Shown: positions 1 through 12,147 of the stretch, piece by piece
How the letters are laid out: each line of letters begins with the position of its first letter
Numbering within the stretch: position 1 is the first letter of the stretch
Source: Manis javanica
Lineage: Eukaryota; Chordata; Mammalia; Pholidota; Manidae
Length of the DNA stretch: 64,000 nucleotides
Assembly (NCBI RefSeq): GCF_040802235.1
Contig: NC_133161.1
Location: 45,683,001 to 45,747,000, forward strand
Direction: 5' to 3'
Position numbers and translations under genes: made by a program
The notes under the pieces: model-generated
The model's database searches: none
What the model saw: only the letters and a program-made list of their open reading frames with translations
What the model was told of the DNA's origin: nothing

Positions 1-94
1 CCAGACACATAGAGCTCTCTTACTCTAAGAAAGAACCATCCCTTTTAGACACCGCTAGCACATTCCAAGGCAGAGCGGTACAGTTCTCCAATAT

Positions 95-185
95 CTACTG
101 TGTGCCTGCTTCCTGGAAAGTAACTTCACATGCTTTAGTCCATTTAATCCTTGCTGCACAGACCTACTAACTCCATAGTGAATGT
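95..185 (-). repeat. MIR SINE fragment
   Basis: The order of the segments TACTGTGTGCCTGC and CATTTAATCCTTGC follows the antisense MIR core (activity/size words, then the 'atttaatcctcac' motif). It is short and diverged. Confidence 0.5.
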
Positions 186-267
186 TCTTTGCACTAAACA
201 GTTCTACCTATCATTTCTCTACAATATCTTGGGTACTAATCTTTCTTAATATGCTTCTTTTAGATGG

Positions 268-623
268 GTGTCTCAGCAGTACAGGCTGCTATAACAGAAC
301 ACCATAGACTGGCTGGCTTAAACAATCTCAAAACAGTCTGGAAGCTGGAAGTCCCATGATTAGGGAACCAGCTTAGTTGGGTTCTGGTGAGAACCATCTT
401 CCAGGTTGCAGACAGCTCACTTCTCTCTGTATCCTCACATGGGTGAGAGAGAGCTGTTTCATCTCCTTCAAGGGCACCAGTCCATTATAGAGGGTCATCT
501 CCATAACTTCATCTAAGCCTACCTCCTAAAAGGCCTGCCTCCAAAAACCATCACACGAGGGGTTATGGCTTCAGCATCTGAATTTTGCAGGGGGCAGGGT
601 TCACAAAGATGCAGTACATAACA
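268..623 (-). repeat. MaLR-type solo LTR (MLT1/MST-like), antisense
   Basis: The stretch starts with 'ctgctataacagaacaccat' and 'ggctggcttaaac', the usual antisense head of MLT1/MST LTRs. It continues through the 'cctcacatgg' and 'aagggcaccagtcc' landmarks and ends near 'gcagtacataaca'. It is a non-coding LTR relic of the ERVL-MaLR family. Confidence 0.75.
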
Positions 624-798
624 GATGGGTAGTATTGAATCTCGGGTTCCCTTTTCTTGCCTTTGGGAAGCTTGTGAACCCCTGAAATTTTAAGGAAATG
701 ATGTTTGCTTATGTGATTATGTTACAGAGGCCCTCCCTTTCATGATTCCAATTATTAACAAGTTCCATGAAATAAAAATGTTTTAATATCAGTGTTGT

Positions 799-951
799 AT
801 GGTGATGAAAGAGGAACCCGAGGTGGCCCTGTTGACTGACAGGCGTGGGCAGCCCAGCTTGGGTGTGCTGGGAGCATTTGGTGCCATTCTCAGCTCCTTG
901 GGCTTCTTGAACATGACAGTCTTCCTGTTTGTGCTGTTTGTGATCCCCTAG
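799..951 (+). other. Unrecognised small ORF, 50 aa, hydrophobic C-terminus
   Basis: An ATG-initiated frame of 50 codons opens after a TAA at 784-786. It begins MVMKEEPEVALLTDRR and has a long hydrophobic tail (LGVLGAFGAILSSL, then VFLFVLFVIP) that could span a membrane. The block is clearly GC-richer than its AT-rich flanks, and an AATAAA lies about 120 bases downstream of the stop. The first ATG has a weak context; the second (residue 3) has G at -3. It may be a micropeptide, a fragment of a retrocopy, or chance. No family was recognised with confidence. Confidence 0.2.
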
Positions 952-1311
952 AAGCTTTTCAGTGCTCTGTTGCTATACCTTAACTTCAACAATATGCTTT
1001 CTTTTCTCTTGTGATTACAGGGAAGAATAATAATGCTCATAATCAATAATCAAGGCCCATTGTAAATAAAATATAAAGTACAGAATGTTCTTCTGAGCTT
1101 TTTTCTAATTTGCTTCCCACATGTTTCTCTTCTTTGTGCTGTACATGCATCCCACGGAAGTGAGTGCCTTTAGTCTGGATAAAAATTGTGTGTTGACATT
1201 ATTATTATAATTACAGACTCTCTGGGTAGCGATAAACACATGCTGCATTTGTTAAGATAGAAGCTCAATGACATGAACTATAGGGAAGGGTACCCAACTG
1301 AAGTTGTTATG

Positions 1312-1376
1312 GATAAGAGAGAGGGGAAATGGAATGGGGAAAGGGGTGGGGGAAAGGAGGGAGGAAGAGGGGGATA
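1312..1376. repeat. GA-rich low-complexity tract
   Basis: This is an almost pure purine stretch of short GGGA/GAGG words. It creates spurious open frames on both strands. Confidence 0.7.
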
Positions 1377-1564
1377 CACAGCTGCAGGAGAAGGTAAGAG
1401 GCAGCAACTGGGATTGTAGATGTTTTGCAAATGAGAGGGTTTCTGGAATGTATAAGGTAGATTTAGGAGGGAGCCTGTCTTGGAGGCAGCTCCATAAGTG
1501 TGCAGCACTGCCAGAGAGGGACACAGAGCTGGTATCTGTTATATTGAGTCAGGTGTTATTGAGT

Positions 1565-1735
1565 TTGCTTATCAAAGTTTGGTCCATGAACCAGCAGCAC
1601 TGGCAGTACCTGGGAGCTTGTTAAAAATGCAGAATCACAGGCCCCACCCAGACCTGTGCATCAGAATCTTTATCTCAGCGAATTTCCTCCCAAGTGATTC
1701 AAACACCCATCTGAAGCTGAGAGGTGCTGACCCAG
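1565..1735. mobile_element. hAT-Charlie MITE (MER5A/MER58-like)
   Basis: Landmarks of this class appear in order: 'aaagtttggtccatgaacca', 'acctgggagcttgttaaaaa', 'cagaatc' with 'ggccccacccagacct', then 'aagtgattcaaacac'. No coding capacity remains. Confidence 0.65.
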
Positions 1736-1857
1736 GGCATGCTCAGGCAGGTGGCAAAGGGGCTGTTAGTTTGGGTTAGAGTGAGACACCAAGAGCCATT
1801 GCTGGAAGAAGCCAGCAACCAAAATGATTAGATAGCACCTGCTGACAGATAAATAAG

Positions 1858-1942
1858 GCAGTACAGAAGAGTGGTTAGGAGAAGTTCAAATTGCAGCCCT
1901 GACACTTACCTGCTGGGAAGCCTTGGGTAATGATTTCAACTC
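1858..1942 (+). repeat. MIR SINE, 5' part (split by LTR)
   Basis: Sense MIR order is visible: 'cagtacagaagagtggttag', 'cctgacacttacctgctggg' and 'ccttgggtaatgatttcaac'. The element stops where the LTR at 1943 begins and resumes at 2335. Confidence 0.7.
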
Positions 1943-2334
1943 TGTTAAAGAAGAAACAAGTCCAAAATGAAGTCACTTATGTTAAGCCCTATGTCAGCAA
2001 ACCAAGACTTAATACCTAACCTACCTGTAGTTTCAGCCTCTTCCAGCGATGTGAACATTAACCAATCTGGAATTACATGATCAGCACTAGTGAGGTAATC
2101 TGCATGTCAGGCTCCCACTCTTCCCCCAAAGGAAGGTGATTCTGCTTGAAGTAATCCTTTCTCTGTTTTATGACTTCCTTGTCTCATCCCTTTTCTGCCT
2201 TTAAAAACCTTCCATTTTGTACACTCCTTGGAGCTCCCTTCTTTTTGCTAAATGGGATGCTGCCTGCATTATGAATCACTGAATAAGGTTAGTTAGATCT
2301 TTAAATACACTCAGTTGAATTTTGTTTTTTAACA
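1943..2334 (+). mobile_element. Solo LTR (ERVL-like, LTR33-like?) inserted in a MIR
   Basis: A 392-bp block starts TGTTAAAG and ends TTAACA. It contains a TATA-like TTTAAAAACC and, near the 3' end, GAATAAGG as a near poly(A) signal. It interrupts a MIR element, and the two MIR halves join logically across it. No clear target-site duplication is left, so it is old. The subfamily name is a guess. Confidence 0.6.
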
Positions 2335-2512
2335 ATTCTTTGGGCTTCAGCATCATCATTTGTAAACTAGTGATAAGTGCACCTCTATCAGAGGGTGGTT
2401 GTAAGGAAAACTGAGTTTACATATATGAAGTTTTAGAACTGTTTATTGGGGGTTAGTTACAATAGTTGTTATTTTATTATTATTGTTGTTGTTGTTATTA
2501 TTGTATATCTGG
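2335..2512 (+). repeat. MIR SINE, 3' part, ending in TTA/TTG microsatellite
   Basis: The MIR continues with 'gggcttcagcatcatcattt', 'gtaaactagtgataagtgca' and 'gagggtggttgtaaggaaaa', then a (TTA/TTG)n run at 2467-2503. Confidence 0.65.
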
Positions 2513-3980
2513 CTTCAGTACACAGGGTGGAAAAACTAGAAGCAGTTTCCAAATTTTGGAGTCAGATCAAGTTGGGAAGGCAGAAGAGGCAGTCATTTCT
2601 GGAACCTGCCCCAGTACAAAAACAGCTGATTTCATCCCTGTGTAAGCAACTCTCCTGTTTACCAAGGGCACTAATAATAACCAGCCTTGCATCTGTTCTG
2701 CATATCACCTCCCCTGCCCCCAGCTCACAGAGTGCCCTCCCACATATAGCTCCCCTTCCCCCTCCTCCTTCCTGGCCGTGGATGTGGGCTCAGGTTGAGT
2801 GTGCCCTGAGCAGGTGGGCAGTAGGATAAACAGGAAAGTATGTGACCCAAGTCCAGGGGTCACAGGAAGTCCTGGCTCTGTCTGGGCCCCCGAGACTGCA
2901 AGCATGTTTTTGTCAAATCACCATTCATCTCCATTGACCAGCTGTGTAGTTAGTGGAGAGTATCATCTGTCGCCAGCACCAACATTCCCTGGCACTGACC
3001 TGAACTGGAGGATCACTTGGATTCTGCTTCCTACACTTCTCAGTCTTGAATTTAAAAGGATTGATAAGTTTTCCCAAATTGTTAGCTCTGGGAAGTTGAA
3101 TTGGTGGTTTTGTTGTTTGAGAGTAAGGCAAATAACTAAAAAAATGCACCTCTCTCTCTCTATTGTTCTAAATAAAGTGAGTTAACAAGCACCTCTTTTA
3201 AAATGGGAACACCCTTGGAAAGTAAATATCAAATTTTTAAGTTATTTCTCCTTTATTATGAATTATGATAGCAAGATAATTCTTACCTGCCATCAACAAC
3301 ATTAAGGGAAGAGGAATGTTCTTGGATGGGAGTGAATGGGAGAAAGACGTTGGGATGGTTTTGTAGAGTGGGCAACTCACTATAGGGGAAGGGGGAACCT
3401 TGGGTGAAGTCAGGAAGTCAAGAGCTTTGGGTAAAGGAGAAGAGTATTAAATAGAGGACAGCAGGATGTGGAATTCAGGTCACAGAGTGAAATGGGATGG
3501 CACCAATGAAAGTCTTGTTGACTTTGAAACTGGGCCATTGGTTGTGGAAATAACTACCTTGATGTAATTGCAAAAGCCACTATGGGCATTTATGGTATAC
3601 ACTGCCAATGTTTTGCTTGCACGATAACCTCAAAGTACTTGACTGGACAGTCACAGCTCTTCCCAGTGGGGTGGAGCTCAACTTCATCACCAACTACTGC
3701 CCCATGTGAGCTCTGTTCCAGTAGGAATGGCGGTCTGTGAGCAGGCCACATTCCTGGCCCAGAGTGCCTTCCCCCTTCCTCTCTGCCCAGTCACACCTGC
3801 CCACACTTGAAGGTTCAGCAAAAGCTTTGTCTGCCGTTAGGCCATTCCTAACACATGGCCCACAGTGAACTTCCTCCCCCCAGTAATCTGCTTACTTTTG
3901 AAACTTTTTTTGTGTGTTTCACACACAAAATAAATACAAGCATTTACTGCCTTGTATTAATCATTTACCATTTATTTAAG
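2513..3980. other. Unique intergenic sequence, no gene recognised
   Basis: No supported gene or clear repeat was seen. GC-richer patches lie at 2700-2910 and 3650-3790. Open frames here are short and unlike known proteins. Confidence 0.5.
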
Positions 3981-3984
3981 AAAA

Positions 3985-4390
3985 TAGAGTGGTTTTTTTA
4001 ATGTTAAAAATTAGTATATGCTCTGTTAATTATCAAAAATTTGGAAAACATAAAAAGCCAGAAAGCAGAAAGGAAATCTGTTAAATTCCTATATTCTTCC
4101 TTCTGGACATTTTTTATTTATATATTTCCTTTCCATTAGTTAATGTTATGGATGTAAATTATTCTGATTTTTGTAAAAATAATGTCCACTTTTAATGATT
4201 ACAAAAAGTGTTCATTCAAAAAGATAGAAGGGCAGAAAAAAAAATTCAGATCTTCCAGAGTGCTAATATATAAAACAATAACTCCATGTATTTTAATACA
4301 TTTCATCATAGTTTTTTCCTATATAGTTGCATGGTCAAGAGCCTTTTGTCAAGATCATATTACATGTATTTTAAAGTCCAGTTGTTAACC
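3985..4390. repeat. Degenerate AT-rich ancient interspersed repeat
   Basis: Words such as 'caaaaatttggaaaacat' and 'gattacaaaaagtgttcatt' recall the old LINE/DNA-derived family seen again at 20285 and 38310. The copy is very diverged. Confidence 0.3.
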
Positions 4391-5055
4391 CAGGAGTGTT
4401 AGCAGGTCCTGACATTATCAAGAGAGAGCTGGTAACAGATGATATCACTGATGAGTAGTGTATTAGACTTTCCAAATTTAAAAGACTCCATAAAATCATT
4501 TGAAATAAGCTTTAAAGATCCAAAATATCATTATTCAAATTGTCCAGCCATAAAAATGTCCATCATGTTGTTCTCTGTAATTCTGCTTTTATAAAGGGGG
4601 AAAAAGACTTTTTGTTAAGTATTTCTTCTAGCAAAGTGTTCCAATCGAGTAAAATCTTAGCCATTGTTACCAAGTTCTAGAAGAACAAAAGTAGTGATTG
4701 TTTTAAATAGTCATCAAACAAGTCAAGAGATTCCATCTGATTTGTTGGGTGGAGATTATGGCTCAAGAAATATTATACTTGGAAAGGAAGAGAGGAATAA
4801 GATGACTGGTTAATTGAAATAACACAAGGTCAAACTTTATCCTGAGACTTCAGAAACCATCTGGAAGTACATAATTCAACCAGATTCCTGACATTGGGAT
4901 GCAATCTGAATAAGAGGAGATCCTCTTATCTTTGTGAACTATACAATTTCCCCATGCTTGCTATGCTAATATTATTAATCACTGACTTAGTTAGAGTATG
5001 TCTTCACATTATTTTTTCCAAAAAGCATATAAGAGAGGTACATCTTATGAGCAGT
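4391..5055. other. AT-rich intergenic sequence
   Basis: No gene or confident repeat was identified. Confidence 0.5.
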
Positions 5056-5855
5056 TGAACACTTATTTATTTATTCAAAATATTTGTTTAAGTCAGCATA
5101 TGGAAACACTTTGCTAGACATTGGGACTATATAGCACTTTGTGAAAGATAGGTCAATAACCTGCAATAAAGATGCTGCCTGTGATAGATGTACAGGGTCC
5201 TATAGAATTACATGGGGTGCCATCTAACTAGGCTTATAGGCTCACAAAATCATCCTCAGAAAAATAAATATTTAAGTAGGGTCTAGCCAGAATTATGTGC
5301 AAATATGTGAGAGAGCAGGGTGTGTCTGGAGACTCAAAGATAGTCTGGCCAGAATGCAGAGTGTGAGAGGCAAAGGGCAAGAGAAGTCTCCAGAGAGGAA
5401 GGCAGGGGCTAGATCCTGCGGAGCCTATTAGCCAAGAAAGAGTATCTAGACACTCCTTAATGACTATTAGGGAGCCATGGAAAGTTTGTGGCAAGGAAAG
5501 AGCCTCATTGCATTGATAGATGGATGGAGGGAAAGCAAGGGCAGAATCAAGGAGACAGCCTAGCACTCTGTGTGAGGATCCAGCAGGGAGATGATGTGGC
5601 CTGAACTGGGGAAGAAGAACTGAGCATAAAGAAAAAGGAATAGGTTCGCTAGAATGAAGAAGTGGAATGACGTAGTACTTGAATATGGGATATAAGGAAG
5701 GATTAGGAAGCAAAAGTGTTTTCTAATCTTTCATCTGGGAAAATAGATAGATGGTGATGCCAGTCACTGGAGGAGAAAACAAGACAAGGGCGGGGTTTTG
5801 AGGGGAAATGATGAATTCCATTTGCTTGTGTTGAATTTGAAGTACTTCTTAAAAT
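5056..5855 (-). repeat. L2 LINE fragment, antisense
   Basis: It opens with the antisense L2 3' end ('acttatttatttattcaaa', then 'ctagacattgggactatata'). It continues through 'aggcaggggctagatcctg', 'aggagacagcctagcactct' and 'gatgatgtggcctgaactgg', which is reversed L2 ORF2 sequence. All frames are broken. Confidence 0.7.
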
Positions 5856-8770
5856 GGCTTTCTGTCGATTGTCTATAAAATTTGGGGGTAACAGAGTTTT
5901 TTCTTCACAAAATTTAATAAACATCATTACATTAGCTTCATGAATGAAGAACTGCAAACAAGTTAAAGCTAAATGGAAAATGGCTGCTTTGGAAAAATGG
6001 GTGGAATGTCACGTGAGGTTCCTAGCCATAGAGCTTTCAGTTCTGAGACTGACAGAAGTATATCTCTACAGAGAGAGGCTCATGAGTTGTTCTTAGAGGA
6101 CTTGCTGTATCATCAGGCCACTAGGTCACTCAGGACTGAACTGTTAAGGGCACAGACACCTGGATGTCTCTGTGGTAACACATACAACAATTTAGCTATG
6201 GGCTTGATCTCTGCACATGTCCATAAGAAGACAACACATCCTAAATAACATTTTGGATGAAAAGATTATCAAACCCAGGTGTTTTTCCTATCTATGGTGG
6301 CCTGCTGAATCCATGCTCAAACACCAAATGGTCACGAAAATCACCATGAAAGATGCGGTACCCAGTAAAAATCCATTTGACACATGGAAAAATATTGTTG
6401 CTCCCAGAAACTTCATATATATATATATATGAGTAAGAAATCCTAGTACATGACACAGGTAACAGTTAAAACCTTAATGGTCTGTGTGCGCTCAACCTCG
6501 GAAGGGGGATTAGGAAGTGCATATCACGAGAATATGTCCCAGGTAGTCAGGATCCACCATGAGCTCCTACACAGGAGCTTGAAATGAATGTGGCATAATG
6601 TCATGCACATTAAACCAGCCCACAGCTGGCAGATAAAGTTCAGAGGAGCTGGGTACAGGGAGCAGTGTAGGTGTGAAGACTCCCCTGGGCATGTTAGAAT
6701 TCTGGAGTCTTTAAACTAATCACTTTCTTCCTCTTTTCATGCCTACCTTGATCCCTGTGGGTGGCCAGGTAGTTGGGGTTGCCTGGTTTTGGAAAAGGTT
6801 CACAGATATAAATTTGGATTACTTCTGCCTCTGTGAAATCATTTCAAGATTATTGCTCCAGTCAGGCAATTCTGACACTTTGTGTTCATTTTTTTGTCCT
6901 TCCACCATGCTCTTCTCTGATGTGGACATGGGTATGATGTAGAGCTATGTGGCAGGTCTTCTCTGTAGATCTGTGAAAGTAACCAGGTAGCAGAATTTTG
7001 TTGCCTCCCTGTCCCTGTGGAGTTTTTGCTGAGGAAAAAGTTCAGATGGTCTTGATAAACTGAGAGAAGGGTTGCAAGTGAGCATGATCCAGGAAGATGT
7101 GTGACTAGAGAGTGAAACGCTTCTTTCTCAGCCCCATTCCAGATATGGGTAGGAAGGGAAGAACAGTCTTCTGTGGGTTTCTCAGGCAATGAGGCATTGT
7201 GCAAAGCTCTATGTCAACCCTAACTTGGGCTGGACACAAAGGATTTTATCACTATTCTTTCTCAGATAATGATAAAGGAGTCAATTCTACCTAACAATGG
7301 TACTTACCTTGGCCCTATAAACCATGCTCCTATTCCCTGGGCAGATGATGTCAATGCCCAATTGATGCAGAGGGTCACCTTGAATCAAACTCAGGTTGGC
7401 ACTGTGAGACCCCAGCCTGATTTCTCTTGCAAGCCCATCCCTGCTATTTCCTTGGACCTAATATGGTCTGTTCCCTGACATTACATATGACCCTTCATGA
7501 GGCCCCAAACACCAATGGCAGGAGCAATATCCTCAGCCTCTGGTCATAATATCAGGGATTCCCTGGGGAGGACGAGGACACAGGTTTCAGCATTTTATCC
7601 TATTTTCCCTCCAAAGTGCACAGTACAATATCTTCCAGATATAGCCAATAAGATAACCATTGTTTGTTCTAGATTATTTGTTTGGGAAGCCTACATAGTA
7701 TATCTGTAGCCGTAAGTGCAGTGAAGAAAATTTAAAGGCAAACCTTAAATTTTGGAGAAAGGCTGGAGGAGACTCAGGTCTTTACCCCAGTGTTCTGATA
7801 ACTTTTTACTGTAATCAAACAATACAAATATTTCCTAAAGAACTCTTATTTCTCTTATGTGTTTGTTATATAAAATTGGATTCTATCATTGCATTTTTAT
7901 AATTTTAATAACAATTCCCTACTCTCCTAGTACCTGAAAATATTCACAAGATTAAGTTCCCTAACTATGCAACTCCAACGATTTGGAAAAATCTTGTTCC
8001 AGAAACACATAAGCTATCTGTACTACAGAGTGAAAGAATTTTATGACATGTCCATTTAATTCACTGTGATTCAATTGTACATCAGGTAAGATTATGTTGT
8101 TTAGGCAGCTCATTTAAACTTTTTTCAATTTTTAGAGAGCTACCTAAACTTCTTTCCCTCAATCAAGAGTGAAATTCTTTTTCAATATTGGTTGTTTCTG
8201 AGTTGTCAGAAAAAATAGATATTTTATGGTCTAAAAATAAACAGAATAAGTTCCTTCATTCAAAAACGGCAGAACAGATTTTGTACAACTGTTCCACCAA
8301 ATTTACTGCATGACACTGTGTTTGGAAAGTTTCAACATCCAGAATAATACCATGGGAACTTCTGGACCTGAAAACAAGAGCTAGAATGAAAAGCACTTCC
8401 TTTCCTTCTGTGTGTGAGTAGAGATAACACTAGCTCTGGGTGCTGGCAAGGAGGGGAGAAAATATGCCCAGTGTTTCTGGATTCCATAGGGGACCACAAA
8501 CAAAACCCCAAAACCCTCTTAGGAATGCTAAGACAATTAGCTTGCAGAGTTTTCCTTGGCCATTCCCCAGGTTTATCAAGAAGGGCTTCTGTCCCCTAGC
8601 AGACAGACTCTCTTGCTTATTATCATGGTGCAAATCATTAGACCACTGTTTCCTAAGAGTGTTCCAGGAATTACTGGCTCTAAAGGATAGGTGTTATTGG
8701 AACAAAAGGTTTAAGGGTCAAAAGGAAGTATCAAGAAACATGATTTAAACAAGCCATCATTGGTTTATTT
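5856..8770. other. Unique intergenic sequence
   Basis: No convincing gene or repeat was recognised over almost 3 kb apart from a short AT run at 6413-6431. Open frames are short, lack homologues I recognise, and several begin with non-ATG codons. Confidence 0.45.
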
Positions 8771-8777
8771 ATTTCAG

Positions 8778-8858
8778 GCCCGACGAATGTGCTGAATGGT
8801 ATGCAATGTGAATCTCCAGGAGTGAGCTGGAGAGTATGGGTTGGAGCTCCATTCTCTG
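8778..8858 (+). other. Exon-like cassette (acceptor - 81 nt open - donor)
   Basis: A pyrimidine-rich acceptor (TTTATTTATTTCAG) precedes 81 nt that are open in frame 1 (27 codons, phase 0) and end at a near-consensus donor, CTG|GTAAGAG. Adjacent flanks are AT-rich. No product was recognised. It could be a non-coding RNA exon or a chance pairing of splice signals. Confidence 0.25.
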
Positions 8859-9435
8859 GTAAGAGAGTGAATCAGCCTTTCTAAAAAAAAACCTTCTCTT
8901 CACAAAACACCTAGAAGTTATAGATAAAATATATAATTTAAAATGTATAGTTGTGCAAAATTAGAGAGGTTCTCCAGGGGCAAAAGTAAAAAGGAGGAAA
9001 CTAAACCGGTAAGCTAGTACTTAAGCCACATCTGAGGTGGGAGTGTTTTCTGATCCTGGAAACCCAGCACTTTGAGTGTTAATAGTGAGAGACTAATAGC
9101 ATGAGAGATAGCAGTTGAAACTGAGATACTTGCATTAAGCTTGGATTCTCAAATGTCTTCTCTATTAGATAGAAGGGGAAACTAGAAAAAAAAATCCATT
9201 AAAGAAAAGGGAGATGTAAGGGGTATTTCTATTTTGAGCTGTTATTTATGTGGGGAAAAGCCTCACATTGTATTTCATAATAACAGATGACCTTTATCAT
9301 CTAAGCAACCACAAGATAAGAAGTCAACTTAATATAGTTTCAGATTATGATGCTGTAGAGTGCCTGCAGCAAGATTACAAAAATCCTTTCCAGAGGGGCT
9401 CATTATCCACCTAAGCCTTTCAGTTTTCCCACAGA
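8859..9435. other. Unique AT-rich sequence
   Basis: No gene or repeat was recognised. Confidence 0.45.
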
Positions 9436-10440
9436 TAGAGTCCATTAAACATGAGTTCAAAATTCAAATTTACAAAACACATAAAGAAACAAACTATCAT
9501 GAGTTTCTAGAAAAAATTAACATCAGAATTTTATCTCTAAGGATTTCAAATATTGGCATTATTGGATATAAAATATAAAATAGAAGTATTTAAATTATTT
9601 AAAGAAAGGAAAGAGGGAATAGAAAATATGAATGAGGAAAAAGATGCTTTTTTTAAAAAAAGAACAGATAGATTGAAAAAGAAAGTAGAATTTCTGTAAA
9701 TAAGAAACATCATCATTGAAATTAACATTCGATGTTCAGATTAATTAGCAGATAAGATATTCCTAAAAACAGAATTTGTAAACTAAAAGATAGATCTGAA
9801 GAAATTATTCAGATAGCAGCACAGGAAGATAGAAATATGGAGAGTCTAAAAGAAATGGTAGAATGTGCAGATGTTACTATGTCCAATAGGAGTTACAGAG
9901 GGAGAGAAAAGAGAAAAAGAGAAGTGGTAATATATACACAGAAGATAAATGGCAGGAAATAGCATGGAATTTTGGAAGACATAATTCTGTAGGTTTAGGA
10001 ATCACAGTGAATGCTAAACATGATTAATAAAAATAAATTCACATCTAAAACTATCATAATAAAATTATGAAGATAAAGAAAAGATCTTTTATCTTGTCAT
10101 AGAAAAAAGATAGATTACATACAGAGAAATGCCCGTTAGACTGACAATATGACAGCAAACTTCTCAGCCACAACATCAAAGCTAGAAAACAATGGAATGC
10201 TGACTGGGATGCTGAAAGAAAATAACTGTCAACTTAGAATTGTATACTCAATCAAACTATCTGCCAAGAAAAAGGGGAAGTAAAGACATTTTCAGACACA
10301 CAAAAACTGAGAGTTTGTCACCAATAGAATTTCACTAAAAGGAACTCTTACTTCTTTTTCCCAGAAAGGATGGCCTTTAGGAAGAGAATACTGATGCCAG
10401 GAGAAAGGTCTGAGAAGTATAGAGGAATGGTGAACAGAAA
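9436..10440 (+). mobile_element. Degenerate L1/HAL1-type LINE, ORF1 region and downstream
   Basis: Diagnostic segments in sense order are 'ctagaaaaaattaacatcag', 'catctaaaactatcataata', 'cagcaaacttctcagccaca', 'gaaaacaatggaatgctgac', 'tgtcaacttagaattgtata' and 'agacattttcagacacacaa'. They match the ORF1-to-downstream part of old L1M/HAL1 elements. The frame is destroyed by many stops and indels. Confidence 0.7.
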
Positions 10441-10484
10441 TTAGTTTAAAAAGGTGATAAGTCAAAGAAAATTTTATGTATAAA

Positions 10485-10612
10485 ATGAATATTTGAAATG
10501 TATATTTATCATATAGATAACATTACATATATTTTGTTATGTATAATATTACATGTATATTATGTATAATAATATTATTATGTAAATAATAAAACAAGAT
10601 AGAACCAAAATA
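10485..10612. repeat. AT-rich low-complexity tract
   Basis: Dense TATAATATTA-type words occur at the 3' side of the preceding LINE. Confidence 0.6.
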
Positions 10613-10887
10613 TTAGACAAGAAAAATCTGTAAACTTGGGTGGAAGTGTTTGGAGTTAAAAAGAATGCAGTTTTTCAAAGTTATTTGAGCACAGATCTCT
10701 GATTTGCAAGCATCTTGTGGGGTTTATGTTGCCAGGAAATGAACTGTGTATTTGGCTTGGCAGATATGGCTAACAGAAACAAGCCTGTTAACACCCTGGA
10801 TCCTACATGGGGCTAGAAAGAACTGCTGTTACTCACCATTTAGGAAGCCTAGCAGTACTTGAGTTCATAGAGGGTAGTTACAGGAGT

Positions 10888-11018
10888 GCCAGATAAAACA
10901 CAGGACACCTAGTTAAATTTGAATTCCAGTTAAATAGCAAATAACAACGAATCACTGTTCATCTGATATTCAAATTTAACTGAGTATTCTCTATTTTCAT
11001 TCACTGAATATGGCAACC
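10888..11018. mobile_element. Palindromic (foldback) MITE-like element, copy 1
   Basis: The two halves are inverted repeats. GTTAAATTTGAATTCCAG at 10912-10929 pairs with the reverse complement of 10963-10980 at 16 of 18 bases, and outer arms (GCCAGATAAAACACAGGA versus the complement of TATGGCAACC) extend the hairpin. A related element lies at 12638-12835. The family name is not certain. Confidence 0.55.
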
Positions 11019-11417
11019 TAGGTGGCTGAAGAAGTTGGGGAAAAAATACAGGCCATGCAATGAGGAGGTGACTATCCATGTGAGCTCAGAATACTTGTAC
11101 TTCTAAATCACGAAAGGACCACAGTAGAGGGAGTTGGATAAGCAAGTTGTGTTGTGAACCATCATCTTGGTTCAGCTTTGGGGATTTTCATGCTCTGCCG
11201 CTAAAGAAGGGAAGCCAGATGGGCTGAAAAAGTGAGCCAAGAATGAAGGGAAGATCAATCATGCAAATCCATATTTCACTCCCAGAGAACCTCATTATGT
11301 GACCTGGGCAAAGGGCTTGCTCTGAAGCCGACCTAAACATTCTAAATGGGAATAGGCCCTTTGCTAAAATCTTTCAGAAGCTGTTCCCATGAGTAAGAAC
11401 TGTGAAACCATGGAATA

Positions 11418-11690
11418 CTGATGATAGCAAACACAAGCACTTACTATGTGTCAGGTTCTGAAAATATAGAGATAATATGTATAAAGTGCTTTGTTCAGAA
11501 CCTGGCCCTTAGCCATGTGGTTGGTGCTATTTTATTATCACCCCTATTATACAGATAAAGACATTGAGCCTAGAGGTTAGGCATCTTCCTTAAGTCACAG
11601 CAAATAAATAACAGGGTCAGGGTCTAAACCCAGGCTGTGTAGCTCCAGAGCTATGCTCTTAGCTATTTGCTGTACTCTCTGTTGGTGTAA
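11418..11690 (-). repeat. MIR SINE, antisense, near full length
   Basis: The antisense MIR order is clear: 'cacttactatgtgtcaggtt', 'tattatcacccctattatac', 'agataaagacattgagccta', 'ctaaacccaggctgtgtagc' and 'ctccagagctatgctcttag'. Confidence 0.85.
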
Positions 11691-12140
11691 GGCTAACTGC
11701 TAAAAAATGGTCTGATCTGAAATGCTTGACAAGATATTCATGATGGTAACATAAATAAATGCTACACTTGAAGGTACAGTCTGTCTACATTTCCCCCTTG
11801 CTCTGCTTCTGCACATACAGTAGCAGGCAATCTCTGATAGGTATAATCTCTCTGATATGCAAGCCCACATTTCTTAGAAAGTAAATTATAATAATACACT
11901 CAATCTTTACAGTCTTTTTAAATTTACAAAGTACTTGTTTTACCATAAAGGAAGTGGCAGAGTCAGGATATACCTTTACCTGGAATACAGATGTCCTGTT
12001 TCAGCTATCTTATAGGATGTTATAGATTTTGAATTCTATACTACAGTATGGAAATACTCCAGCTGGCTCAGTCCCTAATGCCCCCAAGTCTTCTGCTATA
12101 GGACTAGGTCAATGCATCCAGTAGATCCTTATGATGTAAT
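11691..12140. other. Unique intergenic sequence
   Basis: No gene or repeat was recognised. Confidence 0.45.
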
Positions 12141-12147
12141 ATGCAGC

